A stretch of DNA of 19,591 nt from positions 1-19,591 of the forward strand of contig CALUTA010000013.1 of the NCBI GenBank assembly GCA_944323585.1, given 5' to 3'. The DNA is from Candidatus Gastranaerophilales bacterium (GTDB lineage: Bacteria; Cyanobacteriota; Vampirovibrionia; Gastranaerophilales; Gastranaerophilaceae). Below are positions 1 to 5,585 of this stretch, one piece after another; within the stretch, counting starts at the first letter, position 1; the number at the start of each line of letters is the position of its first letter. Both the position numbers and the translations under genes were made by a program. Under the pieces are notes generated by a model that saw nothing but the letters and a program-made list of their open reading frames with translations, searched no databases and was not told the origin of the DNA.

Positions 1-24
1 TATTTATTTTTCTTAATCAAAGCC

Positions 25-54
25 TTGATTATCAGAGTTTTTTGTGATTATAAT
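25..54 (+). promoter_or_regulatory. Candidate sigma-70 promoter for rpsP
   Basis: TTGATT (25-30) and TATAAT (49-54) are separated by 18 nt. Initiation near 60-62 would place the GC-rich foldable block at the very 5' end of the rpsP leader. A 7-bp inverted repeat (TAATCAA 14-20 / TTGATTA 25-31) overlaps the -35 box and could be an operator or the remains of an upstream terminator. Confidence 0.5.
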
Positions 55-57
55 TAA

Positions 58-136
58 GTCGGAACGGGCAACTCCTCTTAAGCCTTGTTCAAGGATTGCC
101 AGATACGGCGCGGCTGCAGTGTTTGCACAGTCCGAC
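58..136 (+). other. GC-rich structured block in the rpsP leader (candidate RNA element or dispersed repeat)
   Basis: The block is much richer in G+C than its surroundings and can fold into a closed multi-branch structure. GTCGGA (58-63) pairs with TCCGAC (131-136). GGCAA-c-TCCT (67-76) pairs with AGGA-TTGCC (92-100) around one bulged C. TGCA (115-118) pairs with TGCA (124-127) around a 5-nt loop. It lies between a good promoter and the rpsP ribosome site. It matches no tRNA, SRP RNA or riboswitch consensus that I know. Both strands are also open: the minus strand reads about 47 codons from 155 to a TAA at 13-15 with plausible residues but no usual start codon. A dispersed intergenic repeat or the tail of a decayed gene is therefore an equal alternative. 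Confidence 0.4.
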
Positions 137-172
137 GATAAGTCACTAAATAATTAAGAAGGAAATTTTAAA

Positions 173-553
173 ATGTTAAAAATCAGATTAAAAAGAATGG
201 GTGCTAAAAAGAACCCCTCATACAGAATCATAGTTATCAATTCAACAACTAAACGCGAAGGCAGACCGGTTCAGGAACTCGGCTACTACAACCCGAAAAC
301 TAAAGTTATGCAGCTCGATAAAAACACTGCGCTTGACTGGGTTAAAAAAGGCGCACAGCCGACTGAAACAGTTGCTTACTTAATCAAAAACTGCAACGAA
401 GACGGCACTTTGAATTACAAGAAAAAAGAAACCGTTAAGCTTTCTAAAAAGGCTCAAGCTAAAGCTCAGGCAGAAGCCGAAGCAAAGGCTAAAGCTGAAG
501 AAGAAGCTAAAGCCGCAGCAGAAGCTCCCGCTGAAGAAACTGCCGAAGCTTAA
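173..553 (+). CDS. rpsP: 30S ribosomal protein S16 with K/A/E-rich C-terminal tail
   Basis: Ribosomal protein S16 (bS16) binds 16S rRNA and is needed for assembly of the small subunit body. Residues 1 to about 80 are the canonical core, with the opening MLKIRLKRMGAKKNPSYRI, the ELGYYNPK segment and the later ALDWVKKGAQPTETV segment. E. coli S16 is about 82 residues. This protein is 126 because of a tail from about residue 90 made almost only of Lys, Ala and Glu, encoded by imperfect AAAGCT/GAAGCT-type repeats. The tail is probably a charged helix and is lineage-specific. The start follows AGAAGGAAA (157-165), a clear Shine-Dalgarno. The gene stands alone, with its own candidate promoter and its own terminator 22 nt downstream. 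It is not followed by rimM-trmD-rplS as in many bacteria. Confidence 0.97.
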   Translation: MLKIRLKRMGAKKNPSYRIIVINSTTKREGRPVQELGYYNPKTKVMQLDKNTALDWVKKGAQPTETVAYLIKNCNEDGTLNYKKKETVKLSKKAQAKAQAEAEAKAKAEEEAKAAAEAPAEETAEA

Positions 554-574
554 AATAAAATATTATATGACGAA

Positions 575-605
575 AAAGGACTTGAGCAGATCAAGTCCTT
601 TTTTT
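575..605 (+). terminator. Rho-independent terminator of rpsP
   Basis: An 11-bp perfect stem (AAAGGACTTGA 575-585 with TCAAGTCCTTT 591-601) closes a 5-nt loop and runs into a T tract ending at 605. It isolates rpsP from the pilin-like gene. Confidence 0.93.
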
Positions 606-665
606 AGGGACTTATATAGCAAATTACACAATTTTTTTCAAAACAACGTCATACTGAGCGTTAGC

Positions 666-700
666 ATATTTTCAAACAATTTTAATGGGATTGAAAATAT
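666..700. repeat. 10-bp inverted repeat over the -35 box of the pilin-like gene
   Basis: ATATTTTCAA (666-675) and TTGAAAATAT (691-700) are perfect inverted copies with a 15-nt gap. The right arm contains the -35 hexamer TTGAAA. A dimeric regulator binding here would block RNA polymerase. Immediately upstream at 648-657 is GTCATACTGA, nearly identical to GTCATGCTGA at 2430-2439. The rest of the 606-751 gap is AT-rich and holds no gene that I can see. Confidence 0.6.
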
Positions 701-719
701 TTTATATATCCGTTATAAT
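691..719 (+). promoter_or_regulatory. Promoter of the pilin-like gene
   Basis: TTGAAA (691-696), a 17-nt spacer and a consensus TATAAT (714-719) form a strong sigma-70 promoter. Transcription would start near 726, about 26 nt before the ATG at 752. The Shine-Dalgarno GGAGAG lies at 740-745. Confidence 0.75.
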
Positions 720-751
720 TACTAATATATAACACAAATGGAGAGCCTAGC

Positions 752-1711
752 ATGTCAAAACACAGACATAACAACACTTTCAGCCAGGGGGGGGGGGTAT
801 TAATCTCTCTACGTAAGCCTTTGGGTATCATAAAATCATTAACTTTACCCTGCAAATCAATTTGTTACACTCATAATCTTACCCGTCATTTTTCAGATAT
901 CCAAAGCACAAAGCCGGCATTTACATTAGCAGAAGTATTAATTACAATAGGCATAATCGGCATTGTTGCGTCAATGATGTTAGTCATTGTAATGACAAAT
1001 GTGGAACGGGCACGCAATGCAGCAATTTTACGCAGAGCATACGCAGATCTTACTATATATGTAAATAAATTTGCGCAGGAAAAGGAATGTTCAACGTATT
1101 TAACGGATTGCGCTCCGAACTGGGGACAATTTGTATGGGAGTTTGCCAAGTTTTTACACGATGAACAGAAGTTTGTTGAAGTTGACAGCCGGTGCAGAGG
1201 AAAAGAAAATTGTTTTACATGGTTAAAATTTAAACCCAACGGGAAGGAGAATCCTAGAAATTTTGGCTATGTGTATTCAATAAGTACTCCAAACACATCT
1301 TCGTATCTTCTGGAGTCGCCTACCGGACTGTATGCCTTTGTAATTGGCGTACATATGAATGACAATTATTATCACATCAATGGGGATTATTTTCGAGCAA
1401 GAATTCATATCATTACTGATATAGGGAGATTAAAACCGGCTTTAAATAATGAATTAATTCCCGACAACTATAAAGATTTAACGGTTCCTCAGCTCGGACG
1501 AAATATGTTTGAGGTGTATGTGATGAACTCAAAAAGGGTATTGCCTAACGGCACTTCATTATGCTCGGGAAGACGTGTCACAGATTGGTCATATTATTGT
1601 CATGCACTTGACACATCTCCATCAGGAAATTGCAGCTATGAATCAGGCGATTATTCAGCCTGCTTCCAAAAGGTTATTGATGACGGATGGAAAATTAAAT
1701 ACAGATATTAA
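752..1711 (+). CDS. Type IV pilin-like / pseudopilin protein with unusually long leader containing a poly-G tract
   Basis: Residues 56-75 are a class III prepilin signal: cleavage after Ala56, mature start FTLAEV with Glu at +5, then the hydrophobic helix LITIGIIGIVASMMLVIVM. Proteins of this type are cut by prepilin peptidase and assembled into type IV pilus-like or type II secretion-like filaments in the envelope. The mature part (about 263 residues) has many cysteines, several in close pairs, suggesting disulfides. It has no further membrane segment. The leader is 56 residues, whereas pilins usually have 5-25. It includes three glycines encoded by an 11-G run. The start is supported by GGAGAG six bases upstream and by the promoter. 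No pilus assembly genes are adjacent, so this is an isolated minor pilin candidate. Its stop overlaps the stop of the convergent gene. Confidence 0.8.
   Translation: MSKHRHNNTFSQGGGVLISLRKPLGIIKSLTLPCKSICYTHNLTRHFSDIQSTKPAFTLAEVLITIGIIGIVASMMLVIVMTNVERARNAAILRRAYADLTIYVNKFAQEKECSTYLTDCAPNWGQFVWEFAKFLHDEQKFVEVDSRCRGKENCFTWLKFKPNGKENPRNFGYVYSISTPNTSSYLLESPTGLYAFVIGVHMNDNYYHINGDYFRARIHIITDIGRLKPALNNELIPDNYKDLTVPQLGRNMFEVYVMNSKRVLPNGTSLCSGRRVTDWSYYCHALDTSPSGNCSYESGDYSACFQKVIDDGWKIKYRY
787..797. repeat. Poly-G tract (11 G) inside the pilin leader, candidate phase-variation switch
   Basis: Eleven consecutive G lie in codons 12-16 of an otherwise AT-rich gene. With 11 G the frame is open to the pilin domain. 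With 10 G the next codons are TAT TAA. With 12 G a TAA comes seven codons after the glycines begin to shift. Gain or loss of one G would therefore stop translation before the pilin signal. Confidence 0.8.
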
Positions 1712-2190
1712 TTACTTTTGTATTTGCTGATTTCTTCAAAATAATGTTCAAGAGCTATGTAGCCTTTGTAAATTTCGTTTGAAATATTGGCATATCTGTT
1801 TGCATCAATATATTTTAATTCTCTGGCTCTGATTTCGAGAATTTCGTCAGCATCATGTTTAAGTTTTACATCCTGAGATGACGACCATTTTTGAAGAAGC
1901 GCAAGTTCTTCATACATCTGTTTTACGGTTGTGTATTCAAGAATATTAAAATCATATTTTGCAAGAAGCGCCTTTTCTGTGTTTGTAATTCTGCTTGAAA
2001 CTGCCTGAAACTTAAACACCCGCTTGATAATCGTATAATTATCCGCAACTTTTCTGTGCGAATAAGGAATTGCATTCTTCGCAAGCAAAGCAGCATAAGA
2101 ACGTGATGTAAACGAATCATCATCTTTTGAAAATGCGCTTTTTGATGTTAAGTCAAAATTAGATTTTTTATCCAGAATTTCTTCAATCAT
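1708..2190 (-). CDS. Hypothetical protein, 160 aa
   Basis: I do not recognise a family. The protein is soluble, charged and probably mostly helical: there is no signal peptide or membrane segment, and the C-terminal half is rich in Glu, Lys, Tyr and Leu, typical of packed helices. The ATG is preceded by GGGGG(A) at 2196-2200 with a spacing of about five, a good Shine-Dalgarno that also reflects the C-run on the plus strand. The stop codon overlaps the stop of the convergent pilin-like gene (plus TAA 1709-1711, minus TAA 1710-1708), so no terminator separates them and antisense read-through is possible. It lies downstream of speD on the same strand but beyond a strong hairpin, so it is probably transcribed from its own promoter. 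Confidence 0.75.
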   Translation of the reverse strand: MIEEILDKKSNFDLTSKSAFSKDDDSFTSRSYAALLAKNAIPYSHRKVADNYTIIKRVFKFQAVSSRITNTEKALLAKYDFNILEYTTVKQMYEELALLQKWSSSQDVKLKHDADEILEIRARELKYIDANRYANISNEIYKGYIALEHYFEEISKYKSN

Positions 2191-2261
2191 TGAATCCCCC
2201 GGTTATTCTCAAATCCACAACGGATTAGTGAAATTTCCTCTTGCAAAAATCATAAGATAAA

Positions 2262-2290
2262 CATACACCTTTTTTAAGTTTAAAAGTCAA
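2262..2290 (-). promoter_or_regulatory. Weak candidate promoter for the 160-aa gene
   Basis: On the minus strand, TTGACT (2290-2285) precedes TGTATG (2267-2262) with a 17-nt spacer, about 70 nt before the start codon. The -35 is good and the -10 is poor. The rest of the 2203-2418 gap is AT-rich with no gene that I can see. Confidence 0.3.
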
Positions 2291-2418
2291 TTTTTTTACA
2301 TAAATTAAAAATTTACTCAATAAGCCATTTCACCCGCAAAATAAACTAATTTGCCATTCAGAGCCTATAATATTAGATTCTTCGGGCTTATTGCACCACA
2401 GAAAAAATTAGGGAACAA

Positions 2419-2472
2419 AAAAACATTTTGTCATGCTGAACTTGTTTGGCTAAGCAAAGACAAAATGTTTTT
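2419..2472 (-). terminator. Long hairpin terminator downstream of speD
   Basis: AAAAACATTTTGTC (2419-2432) and GACAAAATGTTTTT (2459-2472) are perfect 14-bp inverted copies. The inner segment pairs further (TGCT 2434-2437 with AGCA 2453-2456). Read on the minus strand, the hairpin follows the speD stop by 30 nt and ends in a T-rich run, as an intrinsic terminator would. The left side contains GTCATGCTGAACTTGTTT, which resembles an intergenic repeat, so the hairpin may be repeat-derived. Confidence 0.75.
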
Positions 2473-2502
2473 CTTGTTTATATATTTTTACAAATTGAAA
2501 AA

Positions 2503-2958
2503 TTAATTAACCAGCTGCTCCATAATTTCAAAGGGTTTTTCGGCAACTCTCATAGTTTCTTCGTCAATTATGCCACGTTTAAGTTCAGTGAAAGTTGCTT
2601 TTTTAGAATTAAATTTTTCTTTCAAAAATTCATAAGAAACTTTCGGGTCGCACTTGTCGCCGCATGTGAAAAGGTCAACCGCAGCATAACCGAGTTCGGG
2701 CCATGTATGAATTGCAAGATGGCTTTCGGAAATAATTACGACACCCGAAACACCGTAAGGGTTAAACATGTGGAAACATTTTTGGACAATAGTCGCACCA
2801 CATTCAAGGGCGGCATCCACCATATACTTTTCTACTTTATCAATACTGTTCAATGTGTTCGGATCACATTCGAAAAATTCTGCTAAAACATGTTGTCCCA
2901 AGTGGATCTCTTTTTTGCCGTTTTCCTTAAACGCTGTAAATGGTGATGTTATTGCCAA
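2503..2958 (-). CDS. speD: S-adenosylmethionine decarboxylase proenzyme (prokaryotic class 1b type)
   Basis: SpeD decarboxylates S-adenosylmethionine to the aminopropyl donor used for spermidine synthesis. It is made as a proenzyme and cuts itself to create a pyruvoyl cofactor. The signature SESHLAIHTWPE is present. Ser79 is the expected pyruvoyl residue with Glu78 before the cut, His84 is the processing residue, and Cys99 lies in DLFTCGD. All are offset by 16 from Thermotoga SpeD (Ser63, His68, Cys83), because of an N-terminal extension. The 151-residue length is slightly above the usual 120-140. Translation most likely begins at a TTG (2958-2956): AAGGAGG at 2973-2967 is eight bases away. 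The closer ATG (2963-2961) is in another frame. No spermidine synthase is adjacent. Confidence 0.95.
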   Translation of the reverse strand: MAITSPFTAFKENGKKEIHLGQHVLAEFFECDPNTLNSIDKVEKYMVDAALECGATIVQKCFHMFNPYGVSGVVIISESHLAIHTWPELGYAAVDLFTCGDKCDPKVSYEFLKEKFNSKKATFTELKRGIIDEETMRVAEKPFEIMEQLVN

Positions 2959-2973
2959 TTCATGTGCCTCCTT
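2949..2973 (-). promoter_or_regulatory. speD ribosome-binding site with overlapping ATG mini-ORF
   Basis: AAGGAGG (2973-2967) is a perfect anti-16S match. The speD TTG lies 8 nt beyond it. An ATG three nt beyond it opens a four-codon frame (Met-Asn-Trp-Gln-stop) that overlaps the TTG and ends inside speD at 2949. The ATG is too close for efficient use, which supports the TTG start, but the arrangement could lower SpeD synthesis. Confidence 0.55.
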
Positions 2974-3000
2974 TGTATAAATGTATATTTACTACCACAC

Positions 3001-3026
3001 TGCAATTTGCCCAATGCAAATTTGCA
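3001..3026. repeat. Palindrome pair in the speD upstream region
   Basis: TGCAAATTTGCA (3015-3026) is a perfect 12-bp palindrome. TGCAATTTGC (3001-3010) is a near copy 14 bp away, shorter by one A. Paired palindromes 28-55 nt upstream of the speD ribosome site, in the divergent speD / response-regulator gap, look like two operator half-turn sites. The remainder of the 2974-3208 gap is AT-rich and holds no gene that I can see. Confidence 0.45.
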
Positions 3027-3194
3027 ATCAACATATTACTACAAAAAATAAAAAATTTGTATTTTTTACACTTTAATTTTATTTTTTTACAAAACTTTAA
3101 ATATTCAACCCCTGAAATGCACTGTTACAGATAATCTTTGCGGGCAATATTTATTAAGTTTTATTAACCCTGTAATACAATGGAGATTTTTTAT

Positions 3195-3200
3195 TATAAA
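3195..3200 (+). promoter_or_regulatory. -10 box of the response-regulator gene, probable very short leader
   Basis: TATAAA ends 8 nt before the ATG at 3209. Only AGG two bases before the ATG resembles a Shine-Dalgarno. A start at the usual distance would give a leaderless or almost leaderless mRNA. No good -35 is visible. Confidence 0.4.
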
Positions 3201-3208
3201 ATTAGGCT

Positions 3209-3913
3209 ATGAACAATAAAATTCTCGTGATTGACGACGACAGCGCAATAAATGAGTTAATAAAGGTAAATCTGGAGCTTTGCGGGTATAAAGTTGTGCA
3301 GGCATTTGACGGCACAAAAGGTTTTGCTCTGTGTAAACAGGAAAACCCTTCGCTTGTAATCCTTGATGTTATGATGCCGGAAGTTGACGGGTTTACGGTT
3401 GCACAAAGAATCCGCAAAAACGAAGAAACAAAAAATACCCCGATTTTAATGCTGACGGCACTTTCACAGGTAAATGACAAGGTAAAAGGCTTTAATATCG
3501 GTGTTGACGACTACCTTGTGAAGCCATTTGAGATGGAAGAACTTCAGGTAAGAGTGAGAGCACTTCTAAAGCGTTCAAACCAGATTCCGGAAAGTATCGC
3601 AACAAGAGAACTTCAAACTCTTGGCGAAATCACCCTTCTTCCTGAAAATTACAGCGTTCAAATCAACGACAAAATCGCAAAGCTGACCCCGATTGAATTT
3701 GATATTTTCAATCTGCTTTTCCAGAACCACGGGAATATGGTTTCCTCGCAAAAACTGCTGAAAGAAATCTGGGGCTATGCTCCTGACGACGACGTTGAAA
3801 CAATAAGGGTTCACATCCGCCACCTTCGCTCAAAACTCGACAAAATTTCCGACGGGAAAAAGTATATCGAAACCATCTACGGCGGCGGCTACAAGCTGAA
3901 TATTAACGGCTGA
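3209..3913 (+). CDS. OmpR/PhoB-family response regulator (orphan)
   Basis: A two-domain transcription regulator. The receiver (1 to about 120) has the acidic pocket Asp9-Asp10, phospho-acceptor Asp53 in LVILDVMMPEVDG, switch Thr83 and the invariant Lys105 in LVKPF. The winged-helix DNA-binding domain (about 135-232) has KLTPIEFDIFNLLF, the recognition-helix region ETIRVHIRHLRSKLD and the wing ending in IYGGGYKL. All catalytic residues for phosphorylation by a histidine kinase are intact, but no kinase gene is in the window. It resembles cyanobacterial RpaB/NblR-type regulators in layout; assigning it to one needs a tree. Its gene diverges from speD and converges on a small HTH-like gene 8 nt away. 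Confidence 0.95.
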   Translation: MNNKILVIDDDSAINELIKVNLELCGYKVVQAFDGTKGFALCKQENPSLVILDVMMPEVDGFTVAQRIRKNEETKNTPILMLTALSQVNDKVKGFNIGVDDYLVKPFEMEELQVRVRALLKRSNQIPESIATRELQTLGEITLLPENYSVQINDKIAKLTPIEFDIFNLLFQNHGNMVSSQKLLKEIWGYAPDDDVETIRVHIRHLRSKLDKISDGKKYIETIYGGGYKLNING

Positions 3914-3921
3914 AAACTTTT

Positions 3922-4158
3922 TTACGGATTTTTGATATCTCTGAAAACTATCTCATACCCCAAAACTTTTGCAATGTCGTTTATTTCCTTAAATTTAAGC
4001 GTATTATTTTTCAATTTGTTATAAAAACTCGGATAATAAGAGCTGCCATCCTGATTTTCACTTAAACGCTGAAGCAATTTTCTCAGCGAAAGTCCTTTGT
4101 ATGCGCTTAAGGTTTTTACAAAATCCAACAGTGTAATATTTTCAAATTTGTAATCCAT
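3922..4158 (-). CDS. Small putative HTH (Cro/CI-like) protein, 78 aa
   Basis: The pattern SLRKLLQRLSENQDGSSYYP followed by FYNKLKNNTLKFKEINDIAK and LGYEIVF resembles short XRE-type helix-turn-helix regulators, where a tolerant helix pair is followed by a recognition helix and a final beta strand. The match is by pattern only and the helix-turn is longer than standard. The start has no good Shine-Dalgarno. The gene diverges from the promoter and inverted repeat at 4199-4260, the classic place for an autoregulator's operator, so it may control itself and the adjacent glycosyltransferase gene. That gene is now broken. A phage or plasmid remnant is another possible source. Confidence 0.6.
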   Translation of the reverse strand: MDYKFENITLLDFVKTLSAYKGLSLRKLLQRLSENQDGSSYYPSFYNKLKNNTLKFKEINDIAKVLGYEIVFRDIKNP

Positions 4159-4198
4159 TTAACCATGATAACTTTTGTGCAGACAATAAACAAACCGC

Positions 4199-4227
4199 TT
4201 GACAATTTATATTTATAATGATATAAA
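4199..4227 (+). promoter_or_regulatory. Strong promoter upstream of the broken GT8 gene
   Basis: Consensus TTGACA (4199-4204), a 17-nt spacer and TATAAA (4222-4227). The -10 lies inside the left arm of the large inverted repeat. The start point would be near 4234, about 68 nt before the ATG at 4302. Confidence 0.75.
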
Positions 4228-4260
4228 TTATATTAAAAATAATATAACTTATATCATTAT
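4215..4260. repeat. AT-only inverted repeat, 21-nt arms, over the -10 and start site
   Basis: Arms 4215-4235 and 4240-4260 are inverted copies with a single mismatch (A4227 against C4248) around an AAAA loop. A run of TTTTTAT follows the right arm. It covers the -10 box and the predicted start point of the promoter at 4199-4227. Read as DNA it is a long operator. Read as RNA it is a leader hairpin or a terminator-like element. Confidence 0.8.
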
Positions 4261-4301
4261 TTTTATCATTTAGTATGTTCTAACAATTTAATGAGGCAAC
4301 A

Positions 4302-4533
4302 ATGCAAAATATTAATGTATGTTTATCATGTGGCAACGATTACAGCAAATATGCAGGTGTTGTTATAGCTTCAGCATTGTCCAATTCAAATCCTGATGAC
4401 TATATTAACTTTTATATTCTTGATTGAAATATCTCCAAAGAGAATGAACAAAAATTTCTGGAAAAGACGACCTTACTGCATTGTACACCCGAAGTACTGG
4501 TATGCATTTTTCAGACAATTTGCAAAGAATTAG
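4302..4533 (+). pseudogene. Glycosyltransferase family 8 pseudogene (nonsense codon plus internal deletion)
   Basis: From ATG 4302, with GAGG five bases upstream, the frame reads the N-terminus of a GT8 enzyme: INVCLSCGNDYSKYAGVVIA, then INFYILD, the nucleotide-sugar binding strand region and first helix. GT8 enzymes transfer hexoses onto lipopolysaccharide or other surface glycans. A TGA at 4425-4427 stands where relatives have Gly, and the same frame continues afterwards with ISKENEQKFLEK. Around 4465 the likely coding frame shifts to one reading PKYWYAFFRQFAKN before TAG 4531-4533, plausibly the C-terminus. Most of the roughly 250-residue enzyme is missing. Promoter and ribosome site are intact, so the loss looks recent. 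Confidence 0.75.
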
Positions 4534-4590
4534 CCCTTCGCAACATAAGCCAACACCTCAAAAATCATAAGTTATGCAAATATTTTGATA

Positions 4591-5478
4591 CTATTCCTGC
4601 TCATAGCCAAAGTTTTTAAGCGAAGATTCTTTTTTACGCCAGTCCTTTTCAACTTTAACTTCAAGTCCCAGAAAAACTTTTTTCTCAACAATTTTTTCCA
4701 AATCCTGACGTGCTTCCATACCTATTTTTTTGAGCATGGAACCGTTTTTACCGATTAAAATTCCCTTCTGGCTTTTGGTTTCACAAAAAATTGTTGCTCT
4801 AATACGGTCGATTTCATCTTCTTCCTGATATTGTTCGACTTTCACAGCCACAGAATGCGGAATTTCGTCAGAAGTGTTCAGAAGAATTTTTTCTCTGACA
4901 ATTTCTTCCGTCACAGAGCGCATAGTTTCTTCCGTCACAACGTCCTCCGGATACAAGAGTTCACCTTCCGGAAGTTTTTTGAAAATATTGTTTATCAAAG
5001 TATCAATGTTGCGTCCTGTTTTTGCGGAAATTTTTACAACCGGCAGATTTTTATCAAACAAAGTTTTGTAAGAAAGCAGATTTTCTTCAACTTTTTCAGG
5101 CTTTTTTAATTTGTCGACTTTGTTCATCACGATAATTACGGGAGTTTCTGTTTCCAGAATATTCTGTGCAATCCACCTGTCGCCTTTTCCTGCGGGTTCT
5201 GAGCCGTCTACCAGAAACAAAATCACATCAGCATCCGGAACAGCAACTTTTGCTTCGTCAAGAAGAAATTCGCCGAGTTTGTTCAAAGGTTTGTGCACTC
5301 CGGGGGTATCAACAAAAACAATCTGCCCTTCCTTTGTTGTATAAATTCCTTTAATTCTCTTTCTTGTAGTCTGCGCCTTATCCGTCGCAATTACAATTTT
5401 CTGCCCCAGCACTTTGTTCAAAAGTGTTGATTTACCTACATTCGGGCGTCCTATTATTGCTGCAAATCCGCTTTTCAT
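4591..5478 (-). CDS. era: GTPase Era
   Basis: Era is an essential GTPase that binds the 3' end of 16S rRNA and helps mature the 30S subunit. The GTPase domain has G1 GRPNVGKS (10-17), G3 DTPG (57-60), G4 NKVD (119-122) and G5 SAK (151-153). A linker leads to the C-terminal KH RNA-binding domain (about 205-285) with GILIGKNGSMLKKIG. The 295-residue length is normal. The start ATG has no Shine-Dalgarno, but an extended -10 lies 7 nt upstream, suggesting a leaderless message. It is divergent from the large membrane-protein gene and converges on the GT8 pseudogene. No terminator is obvious in 4534-4590. Confidence 0.98.
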   Translation of the reverse strand: MKSGFAAIIGRPNVGKSTLLNKVLGQKIVIATDKAQTTRKRIKGIYTTKEGQIVFVDTPGVHKPLNKLGEFLLDEAKVAVPDADVILFLVDGSEPAGKGDRWIAQNILETETPVIIVMNKVDKLKKPEKVEENLLSYKTLFDKNLPVVKISAKTGRNIDTLINNIFKKLPEGELLYPEDVVTEETMRSVTEEIVREKILLNTSDEIPHSVAVKVEQYQEEDEIDRIRATIFCETKSQKGILIGKNGSMLKKIGMEARQDLEKIVEKKVFLGLEVKVEKDWRKKESSLKNFGYEQE

Positions 5479-5485
5479 GTTTACA

Positions 5486-5494
5486 ATCTTAACA
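5486..5494 (-). promoter_or_regulatory. Extended -10 of era, probable leaderless start
   Basis: On the minus strand the sequence TGTTAAGAT (5494-5486) fits an extended -10. Seven bases (TGTAAAC) separate it from the era ATG, so transcription would begin at or next to the start codon. Confidence 0.45.
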
Positions 5495-5547
5495 CAAAAG
5501 TATCAATTTTTTAAAAAACTAGCAATTTTTTTTATCTCAATGTATTA

Positions 5548-5553
5548 TATAAT
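5548..5553 (+). promoter_or_regulatory. -10 box of the 752-aa membrane-protein gene
   Basis: A consensus TATAAT lies 32 nt before the ATG at 5586 in an AT-rich stretch. No convincing -35 is visible. The ribosome site is GGAA at 5577-5580. Confidence 0.4.
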
Positions 5554-5585
5554 ATATAAGTGGTAGGTAAAGCAACGGAAAAAAT

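Noticed and set aside
58..136. tRNA, 4.5S RNA or a named riboswitch
   Set aside because: There is no T-arm GTTCRA or CCA end, no SRP domain IV GGAAG core, and no riboswitch consensus that I could match.
2446..2886. 146-codon plus-strand frame opposite speD
   Set aside because: It is the antisense shadow of a clearly assigned gene, with Phe/Asn-rich composition and no ribosome site.
4425..4427. TGA in the GT8 frame as a recoded glycine (code 25 style)
   Set aside because: Intact genes here (the response regulator and the solute-binding lipoprotein) end in TGA at the expected family length, and the GT8 gene also has a deletion and frame change.
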